Source: Nymphaea colorata (Eukaryota; Streptophyta; Magnoliopsida; Nymphaeales; Nymphaeaceae). From it: a DNA stretch of 64,000 nucleotides. A program made the translations under genes and the position numbers. Location: positions 11,096,802-11,160,801 of the forward strand of contig NC_045145.1 in NCBI RefSeq assembly GCF_008831285.2. The letters run 5' to 3'. Shown piece after piece: positions 1 through 11,435 of this stretch. How positions within the stretch are numbered: the first letter of the stretch is position 1; each line of letters opens with the position of its first letter. The notes below the pieces were generated by a model. The model did not search any database, was not told the DNA's origin, and saw only the letters and a list, made by a program, of their open reading frames with translations.

Positions 1-1135
1 GTGTTTTTTGTGTGTGTGTGTGAGAGAGGGAGAGAGTTAAAAGAAAAAAGAAGCTTTTTGAAAATTGTAAAATAATCCTCTTCATGTAAATTGTAATAAA
101 AAGATAACTTCAAAAGTAAAAGCATAAAATGTCAAAAAGAAACTTTTCATAAACTGTAAAATGATTCATTTTTTGGATCTTTTCTTTGTGTCTCCCTCCA
201 CTGATGGTCGAACCATGCAGCCACTACTCCTCCTGCTGCAGATGGGTTCCCTTCTTCTTCCTTTTTCTCCTTCTCCTTCCTCCTTACTACTCCACTTTCT
301 CCTTTCTCCACTACGTTAACACTGTACTTCTTTATATGGTTGGCTATGAACTTTTCCATGTTGACACTATAGCCACAAATATCTTTCTCGGGCTTTTATT
401 GGCGAGGCTTTTCTCATGTATTTATCCACAAAGTTTTTTTTAAGGAAAATTTCTAGAAAATCTCGGATTTTTTTAAAAAATTAAAAAATCAAAATGTTCA
501 GTAAAACACAAGAAATGAAAAACTAATAAATATTGTATTGCATTTAGGAGGTCATGTTAAATACTTAAAACAAGAGGAAATAACACAATGAAACAAAAGT
601 TGAAAAAAATAAAAAACAGAAAGTGAAAGAAAAAAAATAAATGCAAAAATCGTGAAAAAATCGTGATAAATTGTTATAAAATTATTTTAACCTTTTTTCA
701 AAAAATCGCAATATTTCCCCTTTTTTATCGTTTCTTTTGTTTTTTTCGTTAATATCGTGAAATTTTCAAAAGTATCGCAATATTTGTGGGCATGGTTGAC
801 ACTCCACATGGTGTCCTTCTAGAATTCTATTTTTTGGAAGTTCTCTCAAAAGTGAGATATCTTTAAAGCTTTTAGTTCACCAGTTTATAGGAAACATGCT
901 GCCAGTAGAGATCTTGAATACAAAAAGATGCATTTTCCTTAGAATGGAAAAAGAATCATGCATGGCAACTTGTTTTACGAGTTCTACATAAGGTGGGTAT
1001 TTTACTAATATCAGAGGCATCTTAAGTGCTTCATCTAAACAATTGACAATTGAGTGAACTGTGAAGCGAGAGGGATACAAAAAACCGATACCGAAATGAC
1101 ATGGTATTTCCAGATGACCATGGAGGATAGCATAC
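1..1135. other. intron / non-coding AT-rich DNA left of the NSUN exon
   Basis: No exon could be supported here. A short GT/GA-rich stretch lies at 7-36, and AT-rich sequence with many A and T homopolymers fills 430-800. It is probably the intron following the donor at 1134-1135 of the minus-strand methyltransferase gene, because the conserved motif-IV exon is not found before the window edge. Short ORFs here have no recognisable composition or motif. Confidence 0.5.
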
Positions 1136-4100
1136 CTTGTCATATCCACCATTATTAGCCTCTTCTTTTCCAGTTTGAAACAGCTTCTCCTTTCTTAGTC
1201 CAATTACTCCAGAATGCTTTCCATAGAAGATCAATTCACATGTATTTGCTTTCGATAGTCTATTAGTGTGTTTAGATTTTCTTCTTTCACTCCAAGGTAC
1301 TCTAGATGACCATTCCTGATAAACATCTTTCTTTCCTCTATAATCACCATTTTCTGACTCCTAGACATAGTAAGTTAACATGTAAAGGGAAAGACATATA
1401 CAGCAAAGGCATGATATCTTTAGCTGAATGCGTATTAAACCCTACAATTTTTCTCCTTTACCATCACTGGTTGGTTCTCTGTGCAAGTTCCCAAAGGCAA
1501 GAGGGAAAAGGTTGTTCCATCTGCTACAAAAAGCCTACAACGACCCCCCAATGCATATTTTTGCAACATTGTCCTGCATGCAGCCAGACGGCTTTTTGCA
1601 ATGTCTACTCCAGTTAGCGAACCTGAGCTGCCAAGAAGTTCGGCAAGCATGCATAACTTCGCACCTGATATAGAGAAAATATGGCAATCAGATGCTGGCC
1701 TGGAGCTCAAGCAAAAAATGTAAAAAACATGCCTTCAACGGTTTGATCATGCTTAATTATGCAGATTTAAATGGATGAATGTCAATGCAAGTTACAAAAA
1801 TGTGCAATGTAGTTGAGAGAAAATCTGCTAAACACAATGCAGACGGTGTCTGGAGAAAGTTAGTGATAACACACTTCATATGCAAAGAAAACAGCTTAAG
1901 ATATTGTCCAAGTCCATGTAATAGACTCTTTAAGAAGGTTATCACACCCATGTACCACTTGCACCAGGTTCTGGTATGGATGTAGGTGCAGCAAATTCAG
2001 TGGTCAAGAGATTTCAGGCTCAATCAACTATAGATACATATCAGACTCAACTTTAACACAAGTATAGCGTAGTCATTTGAGTCATAACTCCATAGGTTCA
2101 TTAATTTGTTCTGATACACAGTCTATATGTTATCTTTTGCTATATATTAGTCTTCATTTTGCTCTCGATGTTAAAACCTTTAGTACTATAATTCTTTCTT
2201 TGATTTTCTAATGAATTGATAATTTCATGCTTACAACTGGTGTCCCGATTGAAGTAATCTAATCATGCTTGTACTCATTGTTACTGAACAACAACTATTA
2301 CTTTATTTTGCACTATAGCTTATGAGCATAATTCTTCTTATTTAGTTAGTTTGTGGGGCTTTCTTCGAAGTACAGTTCACCAAAACAAAGGTAAGTGAAC
2401 GTAGTTGCAAGCTTGATAATGACCAACCATTAGTTACTATGGTAGATCAGAAAATTTTCAACTCATGTCTTCCTATTTTCCACGTGATTGAACTGCTGCT
2501 CATTTTGCTTCCCTTAAAGTTGCCAGTTTCCTTTCTCTTCAATGTCAACCACAATTAGACATCAATATGTTAATTTGGCTTTTGGCATATATCCTTCATG
2601 GTGCCAGTAGAGCTTCCACATGCAGATGAACCTTGAACAGGTCTGAAAGTCATAACTGCTTAAGCTTTGAGCTTGCACTGGCTGTGCATTGAAGAACTTA
2701 AAGTATAGTTTTTATTGACAAGTTGCTTTGGCCTTTAGAATCCACCATGCACTACATGATCACAATTCAGTACTCCACTTTGATCCATGTTTACGCCAAC
2801 AAATAACAATACGTTTAAGATGAAAAATTGACAAATTTCTCACCCTTCCATTAATGTATGACCAAAGCTGATGAAAAATAGCTAGATATAATTAGCTCTT
2901 TTAACTCGTCTAAAAGAGAACCAATAATTTTAGAAAGGCCAATGCACTTTGTTTTTTTAGGGTTCTTTTCATAGTAAAATTCTTTGAGGAACAAGAAACT
3001 ATATACTTGTACAAGTTACAACTATACCAGACATCCTACAGTGCATTTGTTTTCATTTGAAGTCTGCAGCACAGAATAACATTGATCTGATAGCTTCCTG
3101 CATCACTTTAGACAAACAGTTTTTGTTTACCAATTATCATGTATTGATACTTCTTATGATTCGTGGACTTGTGTGGTTAAGAAAGCCCTGTTATTGGCAG
3201 GCAGGCCTTTTTTTCAGATCTTTGATCCATCGATAGATTAAAACTGTAACTACTATAAAAATGCAATAAATCAATCACTAGACAACTATGAGAAAATAAA
3301 ATACATCAAATTATTAGTTGTTCTAATTCACAATTGCATAAAAGATTTGATGTTGTTATACACTATAATAGTTTTATCAAATCTTACATAATATATGAAC
3401 TTTCTCTCATCATGCCAAATTTCTGGCTATTTTCAATGAGGATGATCCATCTTCATCTCACCATGGATGACTTCTGGCAATATTTTGTGCAATTAATCTA
3501 GTATGAGTTTGTGCCTTTCTTTTATTATCTTCTATAGAGCATTACATAATAGTTGATGGGATAACACACTTACTTAAACTAAAACTTAATATCATGAGGA
3601 AAGAATAATGTATCACATTAAGTACTTGTGTATTAGAAGTTGCTACAGATTTATTATTTGTAGCTTTTCTGTTAGAACATATTTGGGCTAGCTTCATGGA
3701 TGCAAATTTCATTTGGTTTATATGCAAAACAATTCATAATCCTGTTCCTCTTTGTTAGATATGCACTTTAACATGATTAAGATGTTCAAACCATTGTCGC
3801 TATTTTTTTTTGGTGATATATTTCTCAGGCAGGAAAATTCAGAGAAATTAAAAATTAAAAGTAAAAACTAAAAGGTAAAAACTAGTAATAGAACTACCAA
3901 AATCAAAATTTTGTATTCTTACAAAAAACATGATAAAAATCCAAAACAGGTAATGTTAAGACAAACTACGAAAAGATTAAGATATATTAAAGAAAATTAT
4001 TATTGAAAAAACAATAAATTTGAATTTTACTCCTTTTTTTCAAAATCATTTAAATTTTGTAGGTTATTTATAACATGGACAGATGCACTCTTTAGATTGT

Positions 4101-4546
4101 CAAGTTTTAAACTTAATTAACTGCAGGTCCTCATAGCATATATTTTCATTTACTGTGCCTTCTCATATCTAATGTCTTTTACTCTAGCAAATGCTTTTCA
4201 ACAATTAACTTTTTACTGAATTTTATATTTTTTATCCTTTTTAAAATTTTCAAAGAAAAAAATGTTTTTTTACCACATATTACATACTGTTATAATCTTC
4301 CTTTGCACTGAACACGTATAACTTATTACACTTTGTAACATATTGTGAAAATCAGCTTTGCAGAAATTGAAAAAGGAGAATTGATGGGGAGCAACAAATC
4401 TTTGAAGAAACATAAAAATAGTAGAATGGAATCGTCATATAACAAAATAAATTACCTGGAGTAGCACAAAGATCAAGAATGTGATCCCCTGGCAAAACAT
4501 TTAATGCCGTGACAGCAGCTCCAGATGCAGCATCAATTCCATATAT
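1136..4546 (-). CDS. NSUN-type RNA (cytosine-5) methyltransferase, partial gene (three internal exons)
   Basis: Three minus-strand exons can be joined in phase: 4456-4546, 1462-1664 and 1136-1360. The first two junctions use GT-AG sites (donor at 4454-4455, acceptor AG at 1665-1666, acceptor at 1361-1362); the donor after 1462 is the least certain. Exon 1 encodes YGIDAASGAAV and the SAM-binding motif I LDLCATPG, completed by AKLCMLAELL in the next exon. That exon continues with TGVDIAKSRLAACRTML and LFVADGTTF, typical of the Rossmann fold of NOL1/NOP2/Sun methyltransferases. The third exon carries the charged insert QEWSSRVPWSERRK, then FYGKHSGVIGL, and ends at GGYDK, just before the expected motif IV with a catalytic Cys. 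That exon and the C-terminus lie left of base 1. Known for the family: methylation of cytosine-5 in rRNA or tRNA using SAM. Which plant NSUN paralogue this is, and its 5' exons, could not be determined. The 2.8-kb intron 1665-4455 is AT-rich and featureless. Confidence 0.8.
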
Positions 4547-4556
4547 CTAAATTGAA

Positions 4557-5317
4557 TCAATAGAATCTACTTAGTAACATATATTAAAAAAAGAAATATT
4601 AAAATCAATATGGTAAATGCAGTAGTTATAATATAAATATGTGTGAGTGTTTGTGTACGTGTACGTGTGTGTTTTCTAACCACGGTATGGGACAACACAA
4701 GACACGCCCCTGAAAGTAGATTACACTCTTTATATTGCAATGTAATTATACATTACATGGTACCTTATGCTCTTGGTGCACTTCAAAAGTTGCCAAATGT
4801 TATACTCTTTAGTCTTTAGTTTCTTAAATGATTATGGCTCAGCCTCTACCCATTTTTATGAGTATTACATAAGAAGCAGCTGCATTTTAGAGGGAAAAAC
4901 ATCCATCCGGGGACAATTTGGTGTTGAAACTAGAGGGACATCATGCATGCCATAAATAGGCAAAAGTAGACCAAGAAGTTGACATGTGTGGCTTTTCTAA
5001 CTGAATTCTTGTGCATTTGATGGTTTATTACTTTATGCAATTCAATGTTTCTTGATACCCATATTATTATTTCATTTTTAGCTAGTATGATTTTTCCAGC
5101 ATTAACTTCTTTAGTATTTTCTGATTTTGTTATCTTGGGATTTTGAAATCCTTTTATTTTTTAAAAGTGCACATTTTTTACAATATGTTACAACTTACGA
5201 TGTGTTCTTTAACATATCTTAATTTGAGCAGAATCAGTACAAACTATAGTACACATATCTCTCGCAGTCCTCTTACGAAAAATAAGGGGTTGAATTTCAG
5301 AAGTTACGGAATTGACA
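4557..5317. other. non-coding DNA 5' of the visible methyltransferase exons
   Basis: AT-rich sequence with a GT-rich stretch near 4636-4672. No ORF of convincing composition was seen. It may be intron of the minus-strand methyltransferase gene, whose N-terminal exons must lie somewhere to the right of 4546, but I could not find them. Confidence 0.4.
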
Positions 5318-5574
5318 ATCTAAGTTTTGACTTGGTTGTCCTCAAGAAACCAAGTGTCCCAAGCAGCAATAGTCTCAACAGGTTCAACCTTCCTCCCATT
5401 AACATACGCAATCCTGCCCTGACCAGCAATCCCCATAATAATCGCAACAGACCATTAGAGGTAATTTTCTTTGGTCAGACGAATAGTGGTAACCTGAACA
5501 GGAATGTTTTCAGTTCTAGCAGCCCCAACCTCACTATGACCAGTATTTATAGTAGAAGAAGATGAATCTGCCAT
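5318..5574 (-). pseudogene. Ty1/copia gag N-terminal fragment
   Basis: The minus strand from the ATG at 5572-5574 reads MADSSSSTINTG, then IRLTKENYL, a stop, and WSVAIIMGIAGQGRIAYVNG. LTKENYL-x-W is the conserved start of copia-type Gag (UBN2 family). The in-frame TAA falls directly before the conserved Trp. The fragment fades out after WDTWFLEDNQVKT near 5318. No LTR, PBS or pol is visible nearby, so this is a scrap of an old element. A CAA-rich stretch at about 5600-5660 lies just upstream on the same strand. Confidence 0.7.
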
Positions 5575-6614
5575 CCCAAAGCAATGATATAACCACCAAC
5601 AACAAGGAGAGATGCCTGTGACACCCAGGCGCAACAACAACAACACAACAATAGTAGCGGAGGATAAAACAATAAGAGATTACTTGCTGAAACAAGGAAG
5701 TTCGCTGCTGAGACTAGACAAAGCAGTAGGGCTGGCACCCAATAGGGTTGAGTGATGTTCCAGGCAATGGGAACTCAGGCAATGAAGGCAATGAAGTCAA
5801 ATTTCAATGTCCAAATTTGACACATATTTTAACATAGATGTAGTTATAATACAATTTTTTCTTGATTTTTTCACAAGTAACAAAGTTTTTAATATATTGT
5901 GCAATTATTTATGTCAGACATAATATTGATATTTTTAATATTAAATACAAAAAAGTTTGTATATAAAAAAATTATAAAAGGTCTGTTTCCTTGTGTCTTG
6001 TTTTGGAAAAGAATAAAAGTGAACCCAAAAATCAAGTATCGATTGTACATTAGGGCATCCTTGTATCATCAAGCTCAACGATAGACGTTGAAAGCAGCAA
6101 TTTTCCAGTATTATAATATGTTGTGAGTTTTCAATTTTATTTATGTATCCAAAGTTTTGTTAGAAATGCTGAATGAATTAAAATTTTAAATTTTGAGATA
6201 TAAAACAGTTTTTTTGTTTATATGGATGAATTTTTTTAAATTTCCATTAGTTCTATTTGGAAAATAGGGTATAGATGTTCATTCCACTCAAATCAGCAAA
6301 TAGATGCCAACCAAACACTAGTCAAAGTATTCCAAAAGGGTTGGTACAACAGGATGACAAGGGGCTAGCAGGTGACCACTCTCCGCTTTGAATTCACGAG
6401 AGACAACTTTTTATGTTGCAAACAAATGATCACCAATGCGCAAGTTGAAGTGCAACAATCCTTCTTTGAATAATGTTGTCATCATGGCACTAAAGAATAT
6501 TACTAACAATAGGTACCAGTGTCAAGTGGCGACCTTCTTTGTCCTCCACCTCAAACTTTTTAGCACCATCTCCCTCCATGGTCTGATTTTCTTGGTCCTG
6601 CCATCCATTTCTAA
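5575..6614. other. intergenic or intronic AT-rich DNA
   Basis: A CAACAA-rich stretch at 5597-5655 is probably part of the decayed copia leader. A short GCAATG-rich run lies near 5760-5795. The rest is AT-rich with no recognisable gene. Confidence 0.4.
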
Positions 6615-7051
6615 TAGGGATGTCAATATATCAAATTTGAATCGAATTTCCAATTGAACCGATCAAAAAAAATTGGACATGAGAAAAAAAAATATCCGAT
6701 TAAGAAATTTGATGAGATTCGGATTTAAGAAATGACATCCAATTAGTTTTTGATTTGGATATACATAAATATCCGATCAGATTCGCGATTTCGAAACAGA
6801 TTTATTTTTAGACAAATGTCATTATCTAATTCTCTTACATTTTGAAAATTGGCAAAATTTTTCAACATTCAGATTCATATTCATATATGAATATAAAAAT
6901 CATATTCAGATTAGATTCGGTTTGTAAAAATGGATTTCGGATTTGGATATGACCTTTGTTTATTGGTATTTAAATCTGGAAATGTGAATATTCAAAAAGA
7001 GAATATGAACAAGGGTATATCTGATCCTTATCTAATTGGTTGACATCCCTA
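6615..7051. mobile_element. hAT-like MITE (TAGGGATGTCAA termini)
   Basis: The segment starts TAGGGATGTCAAT and ends ATTGGTTGACATCCCTA, which are inverted copies of each other apart from a small insertion. Repeated GATTCGGAT / ATCCGAT-type motifs cluster inside both ends, a common subterminal pattern in hAT-derived MITEs. It is 437 bp, AT-rich and non-coding. I could not find an exact 8-bp target duplication (flanks ATTTCTAA and CTTTCCAT), so the class is inferred from the termini only. Confidence 0.6.
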
Positions 7052-7740
7052 CTTTCCATGTCCAAAGTATCTTTGGACAACTTCACAAACCAAAGGCTCT
7101 ATATTCAACATCATAGTATTTATTTGCTTATGTTAGAAGCGAGACTCATCAATTGAGTTCCTTTTTGGGTTGAGTTTGAAGAAATCTGTCATGGGTGTAG
7201 AAATTTTTTCACAAAGTGCAAGACACCATGGCAATTCCTTGCACTTTTTTTTCACAAAATACAAAGAATATATGTATCCACTAGAAAATATCACTACCCA
7301 GGTGAGAACCAACTTTCTTGCACCCCCCCCCCCCCCCAAAATTGAACATCCAAAAAAAATATAAATAGTCAAAAGTACATTTGCTTTAGATATAATTCAT
7401 TGACATACCTAATTTGAACCTGGCAGTGTTCAAGGGCTTTTTTAGAGAAATCTCTTGCATGATGTATGTATTTCAAATAAAGCTACCTAAGTAAATTGTG
7501 TACCTTATAGTCCCAACATTCATTCTCAGTCATTCATGTCCAGGAAAAGCTATATTTCTTTGAATGTTGAAGTGTTTTCATGGGTATCCCATTGTTAATT
7601 AGTTACCTGCATTAAGTAGTCCACCAATTCTTTAGTTGTACTAATGGTCAAAGCTAATGAAGCAAACTATGAATTTGAACAACTTATCATCCTCGAGACA
7701 TGTCACCAACAGCTTTCAAAAGTTTGAGACATACTTTCTA
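7052..7740. other. intergenic or intronic DNA with a C homopolymer
   Basis: Contains a 17-base C run at 7322-7338 and otherwise AT-rich sequence. No coding sequence or RNA gene was recognised. Confidence 0.4.
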
Positions 7741-7840
7741 TGGTTCAGTTTGATTATCACGGACCTGAGATCCATAGTATTCAAGTCTCTTGGTTCAGTT
7801 TGATTATCACGGACCTGAGATTCGTAGTATTCAAGTCTCA
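7741..7840. repeat. 50-bp tandem duplication
   Basis: Bases 7741-7790 and 7791-7840 are two adjacent copies of the same 50-bp unit (beginning TGGTTCAGTTTGATTATC), differing at three positions. The unit matches the terminal part of the MITE-like segment 7742-8013, so the element's left end is duplicated. Confidence 0.9.
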
Positions 7841-8013
7841 CCTTCTCCTCCTCAATCTGATTTCAAATCCATGTTTTTTACATTAAAGTGTGGATTCAAA
7901 TTCCATGCTTGGGGTCGATGATGAAATCCATAGTCTGATATAACTGTGATTTTTGGCTATCATTGTTTTGAGATTCCCTCAAATCTAAGATCCGTGGGGA
8001 ATAAAACACAGCC
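7742..8013. mobile_element. MITE-like segment with imperfect terminal inverted repeats
   Basis: The left end (GGTTCAGTTTGATTATCACGG) and the reverse complement of the right end (GGCTGTGTTTTATTCCCCACGG) align over about 30 bp, including the following GATC-TGAGAT-like stretch. The ends also resemble the MITE at 21959-22719 (GGCTTGTTTGTTACC). The segment is non-coding. A target duplication is not clear, so the boundaries are approximate. Confidence 0.45.
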
Positions 8014-8813
8014 TAACTTTGCCCCTCTAAATAAGAGGAGCTTTCACGAGTCAAAAATAGATGTTTGATGACATAGATTGAGCTCAAAGCACATATCGTT
8101 TTTTGTCATCAAGGGTTTTGATTCGGTAGTAGGTAGATGTGAGTAGAGCTGGACATCAGTTGTACTTCACCCTAAGCGTGGCCAAATTGTAATAAAATAT
8201 GCATAAAAATGTTATATAACATATAAAAATAGAATATAACAAATAAATATAATTATTTATAACAAAAACTATTTATTTTAAATAAAATAAAAATTTTAAA
8301 TAAGTTATAGAGTCCTTCGCAGGGCCTGGTTCTGAGTTGGGTAGGGTACCAAGGTACATGTCTCAATTTATTAATTCTGAAAGCATAATACCTTGTTTGC
8401 TTAGTAATACAAATTCCTTAAAAATTAAACATTTTGATTCTAAAGTTTCTAGATTCTAGGAACAATGAAGATTTCCTATAGGATTCATCACTGCACTAAG
8501 ACTACGCCTGGTGCGGGCACGTAAAAGCCATGGTGGATTTAAGTAGATCCAATTCTGCCTCGGGTCCATAGTGGATCTAATTATAGCCCCCGACTCCAGT
8601 AAAGATCGACATTTCCATCGATATAATCCCTATTACACTCGAAGCTGCGCGGGGCACTTATTTGGCATCAACAGGCCGCGAATGGGATGGATAGTAAGCA
8701 GTCAGAAGCGATTGCAAGCAATGTATTAGGTCGAACCCTGTTTGGCCGGAAAAGAGGGGTTTTCCGGCCAACATTCCTCTTTCTTTCTCCCTCAATTTCG
8801 TCGGATGCCCGAC

Positions 8814-8847
<34 letters not shown>

Positions 8848-10547
8848 GGATCTTGGCTGTAGAGGCAGTTGGAAGCAGGATTTACATCTGCGACATGGGG
8901 GTCGAAGGGGTTGAGATTGGAATGGAGGATTTCTTTTTAAATCTGTTTGGTGTATAAATACCTTCTGACAATGGGTTAACCCATCATGAATGAACAATCC
9001 TCATGACAGCTTTTCGATCGTCAAATTTCGGAGGCATCTCCTGGTAAAGCCTTACTCAACAATACCAGGGTCTTCACCATAGCCCATGGCAATGACCTAT
9101 CTATCTATGTCGACAGTAAAAGTAGTTGGCAGAGATGAATCTTGTAGGGACTGTTTATGCGAATAGCAAAGGTTTGTGACCTAATGTATTCCATTAAAAA
9201 ATTCCAAACGTCACTGAGGTCTCATTTGAATGCCACAGACGAAAGTCTGTGGATATCCATGGCTAAAAATCCATGGACAAAAACATTCTGGCCGTGCATA
9301 ATTTGCATGGACGTTTGTCTTTGGTAAGCTCCTCCTCCGTTTGATAAATCACACATAAGATTCTGGGGGAAAAACTTAACTGTTGTTTCCCACCGCTCTA
9401 ATAATATTCCTATTGGATAGTTGGACACAACCGGCTGCGTACAGAAAAGGCATGCAAAAAGTTTTTGACATCCTTCTCTAAAAAATTGTATGCAAAAGGC
9501 AAAATAGGTATGTGATATAATCACCACAAAGCATGATATAGTCATAAAAAGCATATTAAACACAAAAGGCATCTTAGCATATGCACGTCAAGCTGTAAAT
9601 GCAAACAAAATCTATTCCATCTTACGTTGATCATCACCAAGCTGAGAAAGTACATTAATCTGTAGAAAACGAGAAACCAAAACTTCCCAGAGGACAGGGA
9701 ATCAACAAAAGACAGAGATACAACAATCGGATAGATGGATTCAGCAGAGCTGAATAGAGGAAAAGTCAAATAGAGACCTGTGATGATGATCTTCCCACCA
9801 GTTCAACGGATAATGTCAGAAAGGAGAATGGCCTGCTGGTAGTCGATTGGCAAAAGAACAAAGGAAATCCGTAAAATGGTGAAGAAGGTACAACAATACA
9901 TACGCATGACACCGAAACCCAGGTGGAGAGACATGCACAGACTACCTGGGAAGTAGATTTCTGGTGTCGGTGGATACTCTTGAGAGGCAGTGGTGGGGGT
10001 TTACTTCAGCTTGTTTTTGCAGAGGTCTGCTGAAACAGTATCTGCGGAAAAAAGAAAAAAGAAAAAAAAGAAACAGAGAAACAAAGAGGCGTTCAGTACC
10101 TGGAATGCAGACAGAGTGCAGTGATACAGCTGGACGAGCGGCGGAGGTAGTCGGAGCGCTGCTAGTGCTTCGTGTGAAGAGGAGAAAAGCTCAGAGAGAG
10201 AGAGTGTGTGAGAGAAGAAGGCCAAGTCTGCTAAAGAAAATCCCCAGAGCAAGAAAAAGATGTGAACATTACTTGCAATGCAGATTGCAGGCAATGGTGG
10301 AGCAGGGTGAGCGAAACCGGTGCTAGCTCACTTCCTGCAGCGGTGGAAGGAGGGCTGATGCTGCGAGTGGGTGTGATTTGAAGACGAGATAAGAGAAAGA
10401 GAGAGAGGAGAAGATGGAAAAGAAGCCCATTTATGGATAAACGTTGGTGTTGATGAACATCCGCAGAAACCCGTCTCGATCTCGAACTGAAGCTGTTTGT
10501 GCAGGCTGGTTATCAGCACAAGCCTTTTGTGCAGGCCTGCCACAGAA
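8014..10547. other. intergenic DNA
   Basis: No gene was recognised. Contents: an AT-rich block at 8190-8310, a (TC)n microsatellite at 8817-8845, and a purine-rich block at 10040-10080. On the minus strand, 10,100-10,540 is CT-rich, and a GT...polypyrimidine-GCAG pair at about 10,045-10,101 could be an intron in the leader of a minus-strand transcript. No coding sequence could be tied to it. Confidence 0.35.
8817..8845. repeat. (TC)n microsatellite
   Basis: An uninterrupted TC dinucleotide run of about 29 bp. Confidence 0.95.
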
Positions 10548-11435
10548 CATTTTAGGATTCTACAGATGGGCAGCCAACGACTTCACTTACGTCCTAAAAG
10601 GCATCACTACCCTACTGCCTTTTCAATCAGTTGTACCTCAAAGGTTGCTATAGTGCACTTGAATGCCGCATCAGTTTAAAACTCGAAAGGCATAACTGCC
10701 CCACTGTTACCAAAAGGTACATGGTGTGTGTGTTGGTGCACTAAAAGGAGACGACTTCAAGTAAGACGAAAAAACGTGTTTTATTCAAAAAACACAAAAA
10801 AAATCGTAAAAAACGAGTCAGTCGTTAAACATGGAAAAAATGTGTTTTCAGAAAGAAAATGCAAAAATAAATCAAATGTGAATTATTAACATTTTACTAT
10901 CTTTTTTGAGTTTTTTATGTTTTTTCATGTTATTTTCATGTTTTCGTTTTTTTTGCATTTTTCACGTATTTTCACATTTTGTCATTACTAGATTTTTGTT
11001 TTCATATTTTATTTTTAGTTTTTTAGCTTTTTTAAAATTGGATGGAGTTTTTTCGAGAAAAACGACTTTGCCATAATAAACTCCGAAAAAACTCGCCATT
11101 TTATACTTGAAAACTATAGTCTAGTGCGTTCCAGAGGGAAGGGTGCCGGAAAACAATATCATACTTGAGATCGCTCATTGGCTTCAGTCATATACAAATC
11201 GTGCTTCGCCTTTGCTAAACGAAGCCTTTCGACCAACAACTTAAGGTATAAGACCTTCCATAATTTAATCGACATTCGTGCGTGAAATTGAAGTCCTTCC
11301 ATGTGCCATATTGAGAGTGTGCACACGAAAGGACGATCGGTGATACAATCGCATTTTATCGGCCTCAATTGTTCATGCAATCGCGTCCAACATTTTTCTA
11401 AGACATGCAACCTTAAGGTCTTGTTGTGGAAGTTG
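10548..11435 (+). repeat. left arm (long terminal inverted repeat)
   Basis: Pairs with 20,597-21,444 on the opposite strand. The outer 200 bp is mixed sequence, the middle 350 bp (10,760-11,110) is A/T-rich with runs such as TTTTCATGTT, and the inner 300 bp is a first copy of the roughly 700-bp core unit, beginning near 11,120. By eye the arms are clearly homologous but diverged, with indels in the A/T runs. Confidence 0.6.

Noticed and set aside
147-443. Overlapping short ORFs on both strands
   Set aside because: Low-complexity composition (K/E-rich one way, F/L/S-rich the other) over CT/GA-rich DNA; no domain or conserved motif.
8668-8997. 109-codon minus-strand ORF and overlapping plus-strand ORFs
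   Set aside because: Their main feature is the translated (TC)n microsatellite (RERERE / SLSLSL); no support for a gene.
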